Positions 1 to 10,280 of a stretch of 64,000 bases of DNA are shown in pieces. Origin of the DNA: Zoogloea dura (GTDB lineage Bacteria > Pseudomonadota > Gammaproteobacteria > Burkholderiales > Rhodocyclaceae); NCBI RefSeq assembly GCF_012927165.1, contig NZ_JABBGA010000007.1, positions 186,001 through 250,000 of the forward strand, written 5' to 3'. Position 1 is the stretch's first letter; every line of letters begins with the position of its first letter. The translations under genes were made by a program, and so were the position numbers. The notes under the pieces were generated by a model. The model was not told the origin of the DNA. It did no database searches and saw nothing but the letters and a program-made list of their open reading frames with translations.

Positions 1-102
1 CACGCGCTGGCCGGCAGAGGCAAGGCCGGCGGCCAGATTGACACAGGTGGTGGTCTTGCCGACGCCACCCTTCTGGTTGGCAATGCAGAAAATGCGGGCC
101 AT
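1..102 (-). CDS. parA: ParA/Soj chromosome-partitioning ATPase, N-terminal 34 codons only
   Basis: The visible 34 residues begin [10 protein letters not shown] and contain the deviant Walker A motif KGGVGKTTT followed by CVNLAAGLA. This is the signature of ParA/MinD-type ATPases, and the MARIF start is typical of chromosomal ParA. The rest of the gene lies beyond the left edge. It starts 4 bases after the rsmG stop, so it is the third gene of an mnmG-rsmG-parA operon, a very common bacterial order that usually continues into parB. The family binds DNA non-specifically in its ATP form and works with ParB-parS in segregation of the chromosome origin region. Identity is secure; only the truncation limits the call. 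Confidence 0.93.
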   Translation of the reverse strand, partial: MARIFCIANQKGGVGKTTTCVNLAAGLASAGQRV

Positions 103-106
103 GGGC

Positions 107-742
107 TCAGGTCCGTTTCACGATGATGAGGTGGCGTTCCGCGTCCAGGCCGGGGACGTGCAGCGGCAGGCTGGCGTCGAGGACGAAGCCCTGGGGGATG
201 CGGGCGATCTCGTCGGCCGGATACACCCCCTTCATGGCAAGGATGCGGGTGTCGGGGCCGGCCAGGTGGGCGGTGAGGTTCACGAAGTCGGCCAGGTCGG
301 CGAAGGCGCGGGAGATGATCCCGTCGGGGGCGTCCGGCGCGTAGGCGGGACGCCAGTTCTCGATGCGGGCGTGGTGGGCGCGGAAGTTGGGCAGCTTGAG
401 CTCGATCTTCGCCTGGTTCTGGAAGGTCGCCTTCTTCTGCACCGTCTCGACCGAATCCACCTGCAGGTCGGGGCGGCAGATGGCCAGCACCACGCCGGGC
501 AGGCCGCCGCCGGAACCCACATCCACCAGCCGCGTGATGCCGTCGAGCTGCGGCAGCACCGACAGGGAATCCAGCAGGTGGTGGGAAACCACCTGGGCTT
601 CGTCGCGGATGGCGGTGAGGTTGTAAACCTTGTTCCACTTGATCAGCAGCTGGCCGAAGGCCAGCAGGCGGGCCGGCGCGTCGGCGGGCAGGCTGAGGCC
701 GAGGGCGGTGATGCCCTGTTCGAGGGTCTGCAGGGCGTTCAT
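107..742 (-). CDS. rsmG: 16S rRNA (guanine-N7) methyltransferase RsmG (GidB)
   Basis: This 211-residue protein is full length for RsmG. The family methylates N7 of G527 in 16S rRNA using S-adenosylmethionine; loss can give low-level streptomycin resistance. The SAM-binding motif [17 protein letters not shown] is visible near residues 70-86, preceded by the family segment [13 protein letters not shown] and [10 protein letters not shown]. Its start overlaps the mnmG stop by 4 bases (ATGA), which argues for translational coupling and fixes the start. An open frame continues upstream through mnmG in another register, but that part is a shadow of mnmG. parA follows 4 bases downstream. Confidence 0.96.
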   Translation of the reverse strand: MNALQTLEQGITALGLSLPADAPARLLAFGQLLIKWNKVYNLTAIRDEAQVVSHHLLDSLSVLPQLDGITRLVDVGSGGGLPGVVLAICRPDLQVDSVETVQKKATFQNQAKIELKLPNFRAHHARIENWRPAYAPDAPDGIISRAFADLADFVNLTAHLAGPDTRILAMKGVYPADEIARIPQGFVLDASLPLHVPGLDAERHLIIVKRT

Positions 743-2643
743 GCGGATCTTTGCTCCCGGCCGCGGGCCAGCTCGCTGCGCTTGAGCCACACCAGCAGCA
801 GGCTGATGGCTGCCGGGGTGATGCCCTGGATGCGGCTGGCCTGGCCGATGGTCTCGGGTTTGTGCTGGTTGAGGCGGCCCTGGACCTCCTTGGACAGGCC
901 GCGCACGGTGGCGTAGTCCAGGTCTGCGGGCAGGCGGGTGGCCTCGGCGTCGGCCTGGCGGGCGACTTCGTCCAGCTGGCGGTCGATGTAGCCCTGGTAT
1001 TTGGCGGCGATCTCGAGCTGCTCGACCACCTGTGGATCGGTCTCGGGGGCTTCGGGGGCGCAGGGCAGGGTCATCAGGGCTGCGTAGCTCACGCCCGGGC
1101 GGCGCAGCAGATCGAAGAAGGAGTATTCCCGTTCGATGGACTTGCCGAGCACGGCCTCGGCGGCCTCGGCCGGCACCTTGACGGGGGTGGCCCAGGTGGC
1201 GCGCAGGCGGGCCGTTTCGCGGTCGATGGCTTCGCGTTTGGCGCAGAAGGCGGCCCAGCGGATGTCGTCCACCAGGCCCAGGCGGCGGCCGGCTTCGGTC
1301 AGGCGCAGGTCGGCGTTGTCCTCCCGCAGGCTCAGGCGGAATTCGGCGCGGGAGGTGAACATGCGGTAGGGCTCGGTGACGCCGCGGGTGATCAGGTCGT
1401 CGGCCAGCACGCCCAGGTAGGCTTCGTCCCGGCGCGGGCACCAGGCCTCCTGGCCCTTGACCTGCAGGGCGGCATTGAGGCCGGCCAGCAGGCCCTGGGC
1501 AGCGGCTTCCTCGTAGCCGGTGGTGCCGTTGATCTGGCCGGCGAAGAAAAGCCCGCCGATGGACTTGGTCTCGAGGCTGGACTTGAGGTTGCGCGGGTCG
1601 AAGTAGTCGTACTCGATGGCGTAGCCGGGGCGCAGGATGTGGCAGTTTTCCAGGCCCTTGATCGAGCGCACGATGTCCAGCTGGACGTCGAAGGGCAGGC
1701 TGGTGGAGATCCCGTTGGGGTAGATCTCGTGGGTGTCGAGGCCTTCGGGCTCGAGGAAGACGTGGTGGCTGTCCTTGTCCGCGAAGCGGTGGATCTTGTC
1801 CTCGATGCTCGGGCAGTAGCGCGGGCCGACCCCTTCGATCACGCCCGAATACATGGGCGAGCGGTCGAGGTTGGCGCGGATGATGTCGTGGGTGCGGCTG
1901 TTGGTGCTGGTGATCCAGCAGGGCAGCTGGCGCGGGTGCTGGCCGGCCTGGCCGAGGAAGCTGAAGACCGGTACCGGGTCGTCGCCGGGCTGCACTTCCA
2001 TGACCGAGAAGTCGATGCTCCGCGCATCCAGGCGCGGCGGCGTGCCGGTCTTGAGGCGGCCCTGGGGCAGGGCGAGTTCCTTGAGGCGCTCGCCCAGGCT
2101 GATCGCTGGCGGGTCGCCGGCGCGGCCGGCGGAGTAGTGCTGCAGGCCCACGTGGATCAGGCCATTGAGGAAGGTGCCGGCGGTCAGCACCACGGTGGGC
2201 GCCTCGAAGCGCAGGCCGATCTGGGTGACCACGCCGGTGACCCGGTCGCCGACCACGGTGATGTCGTCCACGGCCTGTTGAAACAGGGACAGGTTGGGCT
2301 GGTTCTCGAGGCGCCTGCGGATGGCCGCCTTGTACAGCACCCGGTCGGCCTGGGCGCGGGTGGCGCGCACGGCCGGGCCCTTGCTTGCATTGAGGATGCG
2401 GAACTGGATGCCGCTCTCGTCGGTGGCCGCGGCCATGGCGCCCCCCAAGGCATCCACTTCCTTGACCAGGTGACCCTTGCCGATCCCGCCGATGGACGGG
2501 TTGCAGCTCATCTGGCCGAGGGTCTCGATGTTGTGGGTGAGCAGCAGGGTTGCGCACCCGGCCCGGGCGGCCGCCAGGGCGGCTTCGGTACCGGCATGGC
2601 CGCCGCCGACAACAATGACGTCGAATCGGGTGGGATGAAGCAT
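739..2643 (-). CDS. mnmG: tRNA uridine-5-carboxymethylaminomethyl modification enzyme MnmG (GidA)
   Basis: This 634-residue FAD protein has the normal MnmG length. With MnmE it installs the cmnm5 group on uridine 34 of several tRNAs. The N-terminal dinucleotide-binding motif [20 protein letters not shown] is at residues 9-28. Family blocks [34 protein letters not shown] and [19 protein letters not shown] are all present, and the C-terminal domain ends with the conserved GYIDRQ region and the PEAISQ-equivalent [18 protein letters not shown]. It leads the mnmG-rsmG-parA operon. The upstream spacer of about 370 bases separates it from the divergent chemotaxis cluster. mnmE is not in the window. 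Confidence 0.97.
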   Translation of the reverse strand: MLHPTRFDVIVVGGGHAGTEAALAAARAGCATLLLTHNIETLGQMSCNPSIGGIGKGHLVKEVDALGGAMAAATDESGIQFRILNASKGPAVRATRAQADRVLYKAAIRRRLENQPNLSLFQQAVDDITVVGDRVTGVVTQIGLRFEAPTVVLTAGTFLNGLIHVGLQHYSAGRAGDPPAISLGERLKELALPQGRLKTGTPPRLDARSIDFSVMEVQPGDDPVPVFSFLGQAGQHPRQLPCWITSTNSRTHDIIRANLDRSPMYSGVIEGVGPRYCPSIEDKIHRFADKDSHHVFLEPEGLDTHEIYPNGISTSLPFDVQLDIVRSIKGLENCHILRPGYAIEYDYFDPRNLKSSLETKSIGGLFFAGQINGTTGYEEAAAQGLLAGLNAALQVKGQEAWCPRRDEAYLGVLADDLITRGVTEPYRMFTSRAEFRLSLREDNADLRLTEAGRRLGLVDDIRWAAFCAKREAIDRETARLRATWATPVKVPAEAAEAVLGKSIEREYSFFDLLRRPGVSYAALMTLPCAPEAPETDPQVVEQLEIAAKYQGYIDRQLDEVARQADAEATRLPADLDYATVRGLSKEVQGRLNQHKPETIGQASRIQGITPAAISLLLVWLKRSELARGREQRSA

Positions 2644-2872
2644 GGGATGAACCGGGAGAAGCGGGATCGGGGGAGCCGAATGATACGACCTTGCGCTGCA
2701 AAAAGACAGGGCCGGGTTGCCCGTGTGTGTAGAAAACAGGCGGATTTACAACGGCTTATGTGAGTTTTCCTGAGATTTTGCGGGGCGGCGCCCTGCGGCG
2801 TCCCGGGCTGGATGTGTCAATGAGGAATTGATATTCCTTTTTGTTTCATATAACAATTTATTGCGATTTTTC

Positions 2873-2899
2873 TCAAGTTTGGTATTCCAAGTCCGTAGA
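2873..2899 (+). promoter_or_regulatory. Putative sigma-28 (FliA) promoter of the chemotaxis operon
   Basis: TCAAGTTT (2873-2880), an 11-base spacer and TCCGTAGA (2892-2899) resemble the flagellar sigma-28 consensus TAAAGTTT-N11-GCCGATAA. The -35 half matches at 7 of 8 positions with exact spacing. The -10 half keeps the CCG core and the final A but is weaker. It lies about 117 bases before the first chemotaxis start codon, on the right strand. Family knowledge makes FliA control of chemotaxis genes plausible; no transcription data were available. Confidence 0.5.
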
Positions 2900-2911
2900 G
2901 CCTTGTAACAG

Positions 2912-2953
2912 AAAGGGTGCCGGACATGGCCGGATTGGCCTCCGGCGCCCTTT
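2912..2953 (+). promoter_or_regulatory. Leader hairpin upstream of the chemotaxis operon
   Basis: AAAGGGTGCCGG (2912-2923) pairs with CCGGCGCCCTTT (2942-2953), giving a 12-base-pair stem with one G-T wobble. A second small GGCC/GGCC stem fits inside the 18-base loop. Four T residues end the right arm. It sits just downstream of the predicted sigma-28 promoter, so it would form in the 5' leader. It could act as a leaky terminator or attenuator, an mRNA-stability element, or an old terminator. The function is inferred. Confidence 0.5.
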
Positions 2954-3015
2954 TCATCCAGTTCGATACGTTGTTCCGGGGATGTTGTCTGCATGCCCTG
3001 GGAGGGAGTGATTAC

Positions 3016-3381
3016 GTGAAAACGATCATGCTGGTGGATGATTCCGCCACTGTGCTGCTGTCCATTTCGGGCATTCTGACCAAGGCGGGTTTCCAGGTCG
3101 TCACCGCCAACAGTGCCGAGGACGGCCAGAAGAAGTTGGCCGGCGGCACCAAGCCCGACCTGCTGATCACCGACCTCAACATGCCGGGCATGAACGGGAT
3201 CGAGTTCATCAAGGTGGTGCGGCAGAAGGCCGAGCTGCGCTTCATGCCTATCCTGTTCCTGACCACCGAGTCGCAGCAGGCAAAGCGTGCCGAGGCGAAG
3301 GCCGCGGGTGCGTCGGGCTGGATCGTCAAGCCCGCCACGGCGGATACGCTGCTCAATACGATTAAGCTGGTCTTGCGCTGA
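3016..3381 (+). CDS. cheY: CheY-like single-domain response regulator
   Basis: This is a 121-residue stand-alone receiver. The acid pair D8-D9, phospho-acceptor D53 (in [13 protein letters not shown]), T83 (FLTTES) and K105 (WIVKPA) are all at the expected places. It should be phosphorylated by the downstream CheA and signal to a motor or other output. I chose the GTG at 3016 because GGAGGG (3001-3006) lies 9 bases upstream; a longer in-frame version from 2917 would start inside the leader hairpin. A methyl-accepting protein follows after 11 bases, so this is the first gene of the chemotaxis operon. No CheZ or CheC phosphatase is present in the window. Confidence 0.9.
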   Translation: MKTIMLVDDSATVLLSISGILTKAGFQVVTANSAEDGQKKLAGGTKPDLLITDLNMPGMNGIEFIKVVRQKAELRFMPILFLTTESQQAKRAEAKAAGASGWIVKPATADTLLNTIKLVLR

Positions 3382-3392
3382 GCGACCGGGAC

Positions 3393-4670
3393 ATGGGCGG
3401 GAGCAGCAAGTCCTGGCAGCGCATCGTCCTGCTGTCTGTCGTGACCGCGACCGGGGTGTTCGCTGCGGTCTATCTCGGCGACACGTTCTACCATGAGCTT
3501 CTCGAAGGGCTGGGCTTCAGCCATTCCATGGGTGACGCCCTCGGTGCCGCGCTGGCGGTGATCCTGGCCTTCGTCGTCCATCACGCCTTGTCTGTTGCGC
3601 GCTACCACGACGCCATTTATGGCGTGGAACTTGAGCTGGGCAAGGAGCGTGAGGTCATCGGGCAGCACCAGGCGGTTGCCGTGGAGGTCGGGAAGTCCCT
3701 CGACCAGGTGCCCCACCTCAACAGCATCCTGGTCGGCCAGTTGAACGCGGTGACCGAGCAGACCGAGAGCGCCGCCTTCGGCATGGTCGAACGGCTGCAG
3801 GCGGTGGATGCCGTGGTGCGCAGGCTCGACGAGGTGGTCCAGAATTTCTCGGACGAGTCCTCCCACATCGTCGATGAGGCCAACAACCGGGCGGCCCGCA
3901 ACCAGGAAACCCTCGAGGCCCTGCAGCGCTACATCCATTCCCGCCTCGAGAACGTCAGCGAGGAGCAGGAGCATGTGATGTCGGCCCTCAACGAGGCCAA
4001 GTCGTTGGCCCAGTTCGTCAATCTGGTCCGCGACATTTCCGGCCAGACCAACCTGCTGGCGCTCAATGCGGCCATCGAGGCGGCCCGCGCCGGCGAGGCG
4101 GGGCGCGGCTTTGCGGTGGTGGCCGACGAAGTGCGCAAGCTGGCCGGGCAGACCGATCAGGCGGTGCTGAAGATCAACGAAGGCATCGGCCGGGTGGTGA
4201 GCACCATCGAGTCGAAGTTCCAGGCGCAGCTGGATCAGACCATCTCCAACGCCGAAGAGGATGCCCTGCGTACCGTGGTGGTCCAGTTCGGCGAGGTCAG
4301 CGAGAGCTACAACCAACTGCTGTCCCACGAGAGCCGGATGCTTTCCGTGATCCGCGAGTCCAGTGGGCAGCTTGGGGCCATGTTCATGGAGACCATGGCC
4401 GGCGTGCAGTTCCAGGATGTGACGCGGCAGCAGGTGGGGCACGTGATCGAGGCCCTGGAGCGTCTCGACGAGCATGTACTCAAGCTGTCGGCCTGCCTGT
4501 CCGGCCAGGGCGCGGTGAGCGACATCCCGGCCATGACCGAGCAGATCGACCGGTTGTTTGAAAGCTATGTGATGCAGCGGGAGCGTGACGAGCATGCGCG
4601 CCGCAGCGGTCGTGCCGCGCCTGCCGTGGCCAGCGGTGGCGGCGATGGTCCGCCGGTCGAGCTGTTCTGA
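3393..4670 (+). CDS. Methyl-accepting chemotaxis protein with two N-terminal membrane segments and no large periplasmic domain
   Basis: This is a 425-residue chemoreceptor. Two hydrophobic helices (about residues 9-27 and 47-66) are separated by only about 20 residues, so almost nothing projects into the periplasm. A long coiled coil follows, with the CheA/CheW-binding tip [16 protein letters not shown] and [18 protein letters not shown] near residues 215-250. There is no HAMP domain that I can recognise. It could sense membrane state or an internal signal, or work with a partner protein. The C terminus ends GPPVELF after a Gly-rich linker, and the same VELF ending occurs on the CheD at 10281-10877. 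The STAS gene follows 29 bases downstream. Confidence 0.9.
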   Translation: MGGSSKSWQRIVLLSVVTATGVFAAVYLGDTFYHELLEGLGFSHSMGDALGAALAVILAFVVHHALSVARYHDAIYGVELELGKEREVIGQHQAVAVEVGKSLDQVPHLNSILVGQLNAVTEQTESAAFGMVERLQAVDAVVRRLDEVVQNFSDESSHIVDEANNRAARNQETLEALQRYIHSRLENVSEEQEHVMSALNEAKSLAQFVNLVRDISGQTNLLALNAAIEAARAGEAGRGFAVVADEVRKLAGQTDQAVLKINEGIGRVVSTIESKFQAQLDQTISNAEEDALRTVVVQFGEVSESYNQLLSHESRMLSVIRESSGQLGAMFMETMAGVQFQDVTRQQVGHVIEALERLDEHVLKLSACLSGQGAVSDIPAMTEQIDRLFESYVMQRERDEHARRSGRAAPAVASGGGDGPPVELF

Positions 4671-4699
4671 GCCTGCCCGCGCTCAGGATGGAGAAAAAG

Positions 4700-4993
4700 A
4701 TGAATGTGATCCGCAAGGCCTTCCACGAGGATTTCACGATCTACCGGGTGGCCGAACTCAAACCGCTGCTGCTCGACACCGTCGCTGAAGGCGAACGCAT
4801 AGAACTCGACCTGTCCGGCGTGGAGCACATGGACTCGGCAGGCTGCCAGCTGCTGATGCTGGTCAAGCGCGAAGCCAGCGTCGCAGGCAAGACCCTGGCC
4901 ATCGTGGCCCACAGCCCGGCGGTGCAATCCCTGATCGAGTTCTACAACCTCGCCGCCTGGTTCGGCGACCCTCTCGTTGTGGCTGCGCAATAG
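4700..4993 (+). CDS. STAS-domain protein (anti-sigma-antagonist-like) in the chemotaxis operon
   Basis: This 97-residue protein is a single STAS domain. The strand RIELDLSGVEHMDSAGCQLL carries the phosphorylatable-serine position S46 in the DSAG motif typical of SpoIIAA-like antagonists. The ATG at 4700 is preferred over 4688 because GGAG (4690-4693) is 6 bases upstream. cheA starts 13 bases after its stop. STAS proteins usually bind an anti-sigma kinase or a regulator. In this position it may modulate CheA or a receptor, or be phosphorylated in a side branch. No SpoIIAB/RsbW-type kinase gene is nearby, so its partner is unknown. Confidence 0.85.
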   Translation: MNVIRKAFHEDFTIYRVAELKPLLLDTVAEGERIELDLSGVEHMDSAGCQLLMLVKREASVAGKTLAIVAHSPAVQSLIEFYNLAAWFGDPLVVAAQ

Positions 4994-5006
4994 CGGCAGA
5001 ACCATC

Positions 5007-7181
5007 ATGGACGAACTCAAGCAAGTCTTCGTGCAGGAAAGCGGCGAGCAGCTCGACGCCCTGGAAGCCCTGTTGCTGGAGCTGGAGAACCGGCCCGACG
5101 ACGAAACCACGCTGAACGGCATCTTCCGCGCAGCCCACACCATCAAGGGGGCCGCCGGCATGGTGGAGGCGGCCGCCGTGGAGGCCTTTGCCCACGTGGT
5201 CGAGAACGTGCTCGACCGCCTGCGCAACCACGAGATCGAGGTCACCACCGAGCTGGCCGCGCTGATGCTGGCCTGCACCGACCAGCTGCGGGTGCTGGTG
5301 GCCGCCGAGGCCGGGGCCGCCGACAAGGACGAAGCGCAGATCGCCGCCGATTCGGCCCGCCTGCTCGAGCGGCTGAACGCCTACGGGCCGGCCGGGCAGC
5401 ATGCGGCGGGCAGCCCGCGGGTGGTCGAACCGGACGTGCAGCGCATTCCGTCCCCCCAGGCCGGGCACAACTGCTGGCACCTCTCCGTGCGTTTCGGGCC
5501 GGATGTGCTGCGCCAGGGCATGGACCCGGAGAACTTCCTGCGTTTCCTTGAGACGGTGGGCAACATCCGCCATCTGGAAACCCTGGCCGACAGCATGCCG
5601 GCCGCGGAGGTGATGGATCCGGAGCTGTGCTACCTGGGCTTCGAGATCGCCCTCGAATCGGCTGCCGACAAGCAGGCCATCGAGGACGTCTTTGCCTTCG
5701 TGCGCGATGAATGCCAGCTTGCCATCCTGCCCCCCAACAGCAAGGTGGGCGACTACCTCGAGCTGATCGAGAGCCTGCCCGAAGACAGCCTGCGCCTGGG
5801 CGAGATCCTGGTGCGGGTGGGCGCCCTGACCGCCGACGAGTTGGCCGAGGGCCTGCGTGCCCAGTCCGGCCCGGCTGCCGGGGAGATGGCCCAGGAGGCC
5901 AGGCAGATCGGCGAGATCCTGGTGGCCCAGCACGTGGTGCAGCCGGAGCTGGTGGCCGCGGCTGTGGCCAAGCAGACCCAGGTCAGTGAAAAGAAGGCCC
6001 ACGATGCCAAGCTGATCCGCGTGCCGGCGGACAAGCTTGACCACCTCATCAACCTGGTCGGGGAACTGGTGATCGCCGGCGCGGCGACCAGCCTGTTGTC
6101 CCACAGCCGGCGCGACGGCGAGCTGATCGAGTCCGCCTCGCTGCTGACCCGCCTGGTCGAGGAGATCCGCGATGCCTCCCTGCAGCTGCGCACGGTGCAG
6201 ATCGGCGAGACCTTCAACCGCTTCCAGCGCCTGGTGCGGGACGCCTGCAAGGACCTGGGCAAGGACGTGGAGCTGCTGATCTCGGGCGGTGAGACCGAGC
6301 TGGACAAGTCCATCGTCGAGAAGATCGGCGACCCCCTGATGCACTTGGTGCGCAATTCCCTCGACCACGGCATCGAGGCGCCGGCGGTGCGCGAGGCCGC
6401 CGGCAAGAACCCGCGCGGCAGCCTGTCGCTCAACGCCTTTCACGACGCCGGCAATATCGTCATCGAAGTGACCGACGATGGCGCCGGCCTGAACCGCGAC
6501 AGAATCCTGGCCAAGGCCATCGAGCGTGGGCTGGTTGATGCAGAAGCCCACCTGTCCGATCGGGAAGTCTATGACCTGATCTTCGCCCCAGGCCTGTCCA
6601 CCGCCGAGCAGGTCACCAACCTGTCCGGCCGCGGGGTGGGCATGGACGTGGTGCGCCGGAACCTGCAGGCCCTGCGTGGCACCATCAACGTGGACAGCCA
6701 GCCGGGCAGGGGCACCCGCCTGACTCTGCGCCTGCCGCTGACCCTGGCCATCATCGATGGCTTCCTGGTCGTGTCGGCCAACCGCTCCTATGTGATCCCG
6801 CTGGACGCCGTGGTCGAGTGCATTGAACGGCCGGTGGCGGAGCACGACCGCAATTATTTCAACCTGCGCGGCCAGGTCCTGCCGGCTGTGTGCCTGCGCG
6901 AGAGCTTCAACCTGCCCGGCGAGCGGCCGACCCGCGAGAGCGTGGTGGTGGTGCAGTACGCCGGCCAGCGCGCCGGCATCGTGGTGGACCGCCTGGCCGG
7001 CGAACTGCAGGCGGTGATCAAGCCCCTCGGGGCGATCTTCCGCCACCTGCAGGGCATCGGCGGATCGACCATCCTGGGCAGCGGCGAAGTGGCCCTGATT
7101 CTCGACATATCCGCCCTCATCAAGATTTCCGGCCAGGCAGAACAACGCCTCCTGGCCAGACCCGAACAACGTAGCGCCTGA
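5007..7181 (+). CDS. cheA: Chemotaxis histidine kinase CheA
   Basis: This 724-residue protein has the complete CheA plan. The N-terminal HPt domain carries phospho-accepting H44 in [15 protein letters not shown] middle region (about residues 150-320) holds a P2-like segment and two repeats resembling LGEILV-containing linkers. The P3 dimerisation helix includes [12 protein letters not shown]. The ATPase domain has [25 protein letters not shown] and [14 protein letters not shown], and a CheW-like P5 domain closes the protein. The true start MDELKQVF is at 5007; the frame extends a few codons upstream into the STAS gene. It autophosphorylates at the receptor array and passes phosphate to CheY and CheB. 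Confidence 0.96.
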   Translation: MDELKQVFVQESGEQLDALEALLLELENRPDDETTLNGIFRAAHTIKGAAGMVEAAAVEAFAHVVENVLDRLRNHEIEVTTELAALMLACTDQLRVLVAAEAGAADKDEAQIAADSARLLERLNAYGPAGQHAAGSPRVVEPDVQRIPSPQAGHNCWHLSVRFGPDVLRQGMDPENFLRFLETVGNIRHLETLADSMPAAEVMDPELCYLGFEIALESAADKQAIEDVFAFVRDECQLAILPPNSKVGDYLELIESLPEDSLRLGEILVRVGALTADELAEGLRAQSGPAAGEMAQEARQIGEILVAQHVVQPELVAAAVAKQTQVSEKKAHDAKLIRVPADKLDHLINLVGELVIAGAATSLLSHSRRDGELIESASLLTRLVEEIRDASLQLRTVQIGETFNRFQRLVRDACKDLGKDVELLISGGETELDKSIVEKIGDPLMHLVRNSLDHGIEAPAVREAAGKNPRGSLSLNAFHDAGNIVIEVTDDGAGLNRDRILAKAIERGLVDAEAHLSDREVYDLIFAPGLSTAEQVTNLSGRGVGMDVVRRNLQALRGTINVDSQPGRGTRLTLRLPLTLAIIDGFLVVSANRSYVIPLDAVVECIERPVAEHDRNYFNLRGQVLPAVCLRESFNLPGERPTRESVVVVQYAGQRAGIVVDRLAGELQAVIKPLGAIFRHLQGIGGSTILGSGEVALILDISALIKISGQAEQRLLARPEQRSA

Positions 7182-7207
7182 ACCTTCTGCATCATCCGGA
7201 GACCATC

Positions 7208-9664
7208 ATGTTCAAGAACCTCAAGATCGGAGTTCGCCTGGGACTGGGATTTGCCTTTGTCCTCGTCCTGCTGGCAACGATCTCCATCGTGTCGATCTCG
7301 CGTATCAACATCCTCAATGGGCAGGTGGTCCAGCTCGCCGAGGAGCGCCTGCCGAAGATCGTGCAGACGGAGGAGGTCCGCCTCAACGTCCAGCTCATCG
7401 GACGGGGGGTGCGCAACATGATCATGAGCACCGACAAGGCTGCGGAAAAAAAGCAGCTCGAGGACATCGCCAAGTACCGCAGTCGTAACGTGCAGATCCT
7501 CGAGGAAATGGCGCCGATGGTGCATACCGAGAAGGGTAAGGCGCTCCTGGCCAAGACCCAGGAGGCCCGTGCCCGTTTCAACGCGGTGGTGGAGCGCCTG
7601 CTGCCGATCGCTGATACGTCGTCACCCCAATACAACCAGGACAAGGCCGTGCAACTGCTGTTCGGGGAATATAGCGAGGTGGCGGCGGCCTACAACGGGG
7701 CCCTTGAGGAGTTTTCCAAGTTCCAGGTGGTGGGTGCGAAGACCACGGGTGAGGTTGCTGTCGAACTGTCTGCAGCAGCCCAGACCTTGTTGATTTCGCT
7801 GTCCGTGCTGGCCATTGTGCTGGCTGTCGTGATCGCCCTTCTGCTGACCCGCAGCATCACCCGCCCGGTGAGCCAGGTCGTGGATGCCGCCAAGAAGATG
7901 GCAGTGGGCGACTTCAGCTTCAGCCTGACAAGCGATGCGAAGGATGAGGTCGGCCAGGTTGTGAATGCAGTGGCGGCGGTGCAACGAGCGGTGCAAGCCA
8001 TGGCAACCGACGCCTCGATGCTGTCCAAGGCTGCGGTGGAGGGCCGCCTGGCCACCCGCGCCGATGCCAGCAAGCACCAGGGCGATTTCCGCAAGATCGT
8101 GGAAGGGGTGAACGACACCCTGGACGCAGTGATCGGGCCGCTCAACGTGGCGGCCAACTACGTGGACCGCATCTCCAAGGGCGATATCCCGGCCAAGATC
8201 AGCGACAGCTACAACGGCGACTTCAACCTCATCAAGAACAACCTGAACACCTGCATTGAAGCGGTGGACAAGCTCGTTGCCGATGCCATCCTGCTGTCCA
8301 AGGCCGCGGTCGAGGGTCGTCTGGCGACGCGTGCCGATGCCGGCCAGCACCAGGGCGATTTCCGCAAGATCGTGGAAGGCGTCAATAACACCCTGGACGC
8401 GGTGATCGGCCCCCTGAACGTGGCGGCCAACTACGTGGACCGTATTTCCAAGGGCGACATCCCGGCGAAGATCACCGACAGCTACAACGGTGACTTCAAC
8501 CTCATCAAGAACAACCTGAACACCTGCGTCGAGGCGGTGAACAAGCTGGTGGCCGACGCCAACCTGCTGTCCGCGGCAGCCATCGCAGGCCGCCTGGAGA
8601 CCCGTGCCGACGCTACCCAGCACCAGGGCGACTTCCGCAAGATCGTGGATGGCGTGAATGGCACCCTGGATGCCATCGTCGGCCCGATCAACGAGGTGCG
8701 CCGCATCATGAGCGCCATCGAGCAGGGCGACCTGACCCAGAACATCGTCAACGACTACCAGGGTGACTTCAAGGCGCTCAAGGAAGCGGTGAACAACACC
8801 GTCGCCAAGCTCTCCGACACCATCACCCAGGTGCGTACCGCGGCTGACGCGCTGACCAACGCCTCCGGTCAGGTCTCGGCCACCGCCCAGAGCCTGTCCC
8901 AGTCCTCGTCCGAGCAGGCGGCCAGCGTGGAGGAGTCGTCCGCGTCGGTCGAGCAGATGTCGGCCTCCATCAACCAGAACGCCGAGAACGCCAAGGTCAC
9001 CGACAACATGGCCTCCAAGGCCGCGGTGGAAGCCACCGAGGGCGGCGACGCGGTGAAGAACACCGTGGATGCGATGAAGAAGATCGCCCAGAAGATCGGC
9101 ATCATCGACGACATCGCCTACCAGACCAACCTGCTGGCCCTCAACGCGGCTATCGAGGCGGCCCGTGCCGGCGAGCATGGCAAGGGCTTCGCGGTGGTGG
9201 CGGCCGAAGTACGCAAGCTGGCCGAGCGCAGCCAGGTGGCGGCGCAGGAGATCGGCGGCCTGGCGGGCGACTCGGTGGGCCTGGCCGAGCGTGCCGGGCA
9301 CCTGCTCGACGAGATCGTGCCGTCGATCCGCAAGACGTCCGACCTGGTCCAGGAGATCGCCTCGGCCTCCCAGGAGCAGTCTTCCGGCGTGGCGCAGATC
9401 AACAACGCGATGAACCAGCTCAACCAGGCCACCCAGCAGAACGCCTCGGCGTCCGAGGAGCTGGCAGCCACCGCCGAAGAGCTGGGCGGCCAGGCCGAAC
9501 AGCTGCAGCAGCTGATGCAGTTCTTCACCATCGACGAACGCAGCATGGGGCGCAGCCTCGTCCAGGCTCCGTCGATGGCCGGTGCGCGCCCCGCGGCCAG
9601 GCCCAGGGCAGCGGCCCGGGTGGCGGGCTTCGCCTTCAACGAGAGTGACTTCGAGAAGTTCTGA
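7208..9664 (+). CDS. Methyl-accepting chemotaxis protein with three tandem HAMP-type repeats
   Basis: This is an 818-residue receptor. A first membrane helix (about residues 11-31), a periplasmic four-helix-bundle-like domain (about 32-195), a second membrane helix (about 196-216) and a HAMP domain come first. Three 91-residue HAMP-type units follow (about residues 272-545), each with GDFRKIV and [11 protein letters not shown]-like helices. The signalling domain has [16 protein letters not shown] and [18 protein letters not shown] proline/alanine-rich linker ends in NESDFEKF, resembling the tethers that recruit CheR and CheB. A good ribosome site GAGACC is weak, but the ATG is unambiguous. 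cheW follows 20 bases downstream. Poly-HAMP receptors such as Aer2 often relay redox or gas signals; here the ligand is unknown. Confidence 0.93.
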   Translation: MFKNLKIGVRLGLGFAFVLVLLATISIVSISRINILNGQVVQLAEERLPKIVQTEEVRLNVQLIGRGVRNMIMSTDKAAEKKQLEDIAKYRSRNVQILEEMAPMVHTEKGKALLAKTQEARARFNAVVERLLPIADTSSPQYNQDKAVQLLFGEYSEVAAAYNGALEEFSKFQVVGAKTTGEVAVELSAAAQTLLISLSVLAIVLAVVIALLLTRSITRPVSQVVDAAKKMAVGDFSFSLTSDAKDEVGQVVNAVAAVQRAVQAMATDASMLSKAAVEGRLATRADASKHQGDFRKIVEGVNDTLDAVIGPLNVAANYVDRISKGDIPAKISDSYNGDFNLIKNNLNTCIEAVDKLVADAILLSKAAVEGRLATRADAGQHQGDFRKIVEGVNNTLDAVIGPLNVAANYVDRISKGDIPAKITDSYNGDFNLIKNNLNTCVEAVNKLVADANLLSAAAIAGRLETRADATQHQGDFRKIVDGVNGTLDAIVGPINEVRRIMSAIEQGDLTQNIVNDYQGDFKALKEAVNNTVAKLSDTITQVRTAADALTNASGQVSATAQSLSQSSSEQAASVEESSASVEQMSASINQNAENAKVTDNMASKAAVEATEGGDAVKNTVDAMKKIAQKIGIIDDIAYQTNLLALNAAIEAARAGEHGKGFAVVAAEVRKLAERSQVAAQEIGGLAGDSVGLAERAGHLLDEIVPSIRKTSDLVQEIASASQEQSSGVAQINNAMNQLNQATQQNASASEELAATAEELGGQAEQLQQLMQFFTIDERSMGRSLVQAPSMAGARPAARPRAAARVAGFAFNESDFEKF
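8021..8839 (+). repeat. Three tandem 273-bp repeat units inside the poly-HAMP receptor gene
   Basis: CTGTCC-anchored units start at 8021, 8294 and 8567, an exact 273-base (91-codon) period. Units 1 and 2 are nearly identical at the protein level, differing at only a few residues (for example DASKHQ against DAGQHQ). Unit 3 matches for its first half, then diverges after the DAIVGP segment. This is a recent in-frame duplication, and each unit is about the size of a HAMP pair. Copy number could vary between strains by slippage or recombination. Confidence 0.9.
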
Positions 9665-9684
9665 GGGGTGAAAGGAGTCCGGCC

Positions 9685-10263
9685 ATGAGCATCCCATCCA
9701 CCCCGGCGGGCCTGCCTGCCACGGGCGCCGCCAAGGCGCCGGTGGCTGTCGAGGCCAGCCCTGCCCAGTACCTCACCTTTCAGCTCGGCGGCGAGATGTT
9801 TGCCGTGGGCATTCTCAATATCAAGGAGATCATCGAGTACGGCTCCGTCACCGAAATCCCCATGGTGCCGCCCTTCATCCGCGGGGTGATCAACCTGCGC
9901 GGGGCGGTGGTGCCGGTGATCGACCTGGCCAGCCGCTTCGGCGGAAAGCGCTCCGAAGTGTCGCGCCGCACCTGCATCGTGATCATCGAACTGGCCGAAG
10001 GCGAGGAGCGCCAGGACATCGGTGTGGTGGTGGATTCGGTGTCCGAAGTGCTGGAGATCCCGGCGTCGGAAATCGAGCCGCCGCCGGCCTTCGGGGCGCG
10101 CATCCGGGCCGACTTCATCAAGGGCATGGGCAAGGTGAACGGCAGGTTCGTGATCATCCTGGACGTGGCCAAGGTGCTGTCGGTGGATGAGATCGCCTCG
10201 CTCTCCCATCTCGCCGGCGATGCCACCGGAGATGCCCTTGCGGGCAGCGCCGGTCAGGCCTGA
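9685..10263 (+). CDS. cheW: Chemotaxis coupling protein CheW
   Basis: This 192-residue protein is a CheW domain preceded by a 27-residue Pro/Ala-rich tail. Family motifs QYLTFQLGGEMFAVGILNIKEI, FIRGVINLRGAVVPVIDL and KGMGKVNGRFVIILDVAKVL are clear. A strong ribosome site AAAGGAG (about 9670-9676) precedes the ATG. CheW links receptor tips to CheA in the cytoplasmic array. It sits between the poly-HAMP receptor and cheD, so it probably couples that receptor. The operon has no second cheW. Confidence 0.95.
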   Translation: MSIPSTPAGLPATGAAKAPVAVEASPAQYLTFQLGGEMFAVGILNIKEIIEYGSVTEIPMVPPFIRGVINLRGAVVPVIDLASRFGGKRSEVSRRTCIVIIELAEGEERQDIGVVVDSVSEVLEIPASEIEPPPAFGARIRADFIKGMGKVNGRFVIILDVAKVLSVDEIASLSHLAGDATGDALAGSAGQA

Positions 10264-10280
10264 GGCGGCAGCCCGCGCCG

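Larger units (their letters stand above)
2644..3015. other. Divergent intergenic region between mnmG and the chemotaxis operon
   Basis: About 370 bases with no convincing gene. The middle (roughly 2825-2885) is AT-rich against the GC-rich background, as expected for a region with divergent promoters. It contains a sigma-28-like promoter and a long hairpin pointing at the chemotaxis operon, listed separately. A single DnaA-box-like 9-mer (TGTGTAGAA, 2726-2734) is too weak to support an origin. I could not pick a convincing sigma-70 promoter for mnmG. Confidence 0.5.

Noticed and set aside
2726-2734. DnaA-box-like TGTGTAGAA near mnmG, hinting at an origin
   Set aside because: A single degenerate match with no clustered boxes, no adjacent dnaA and no AT-rich DUE arrangement that can be defended.
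4863-7169. Long minus-strand open frame opposite cheA
   Set aside because: Antisense shadow of cheA, with His/Gly-rich repetitive translation and no motifs.
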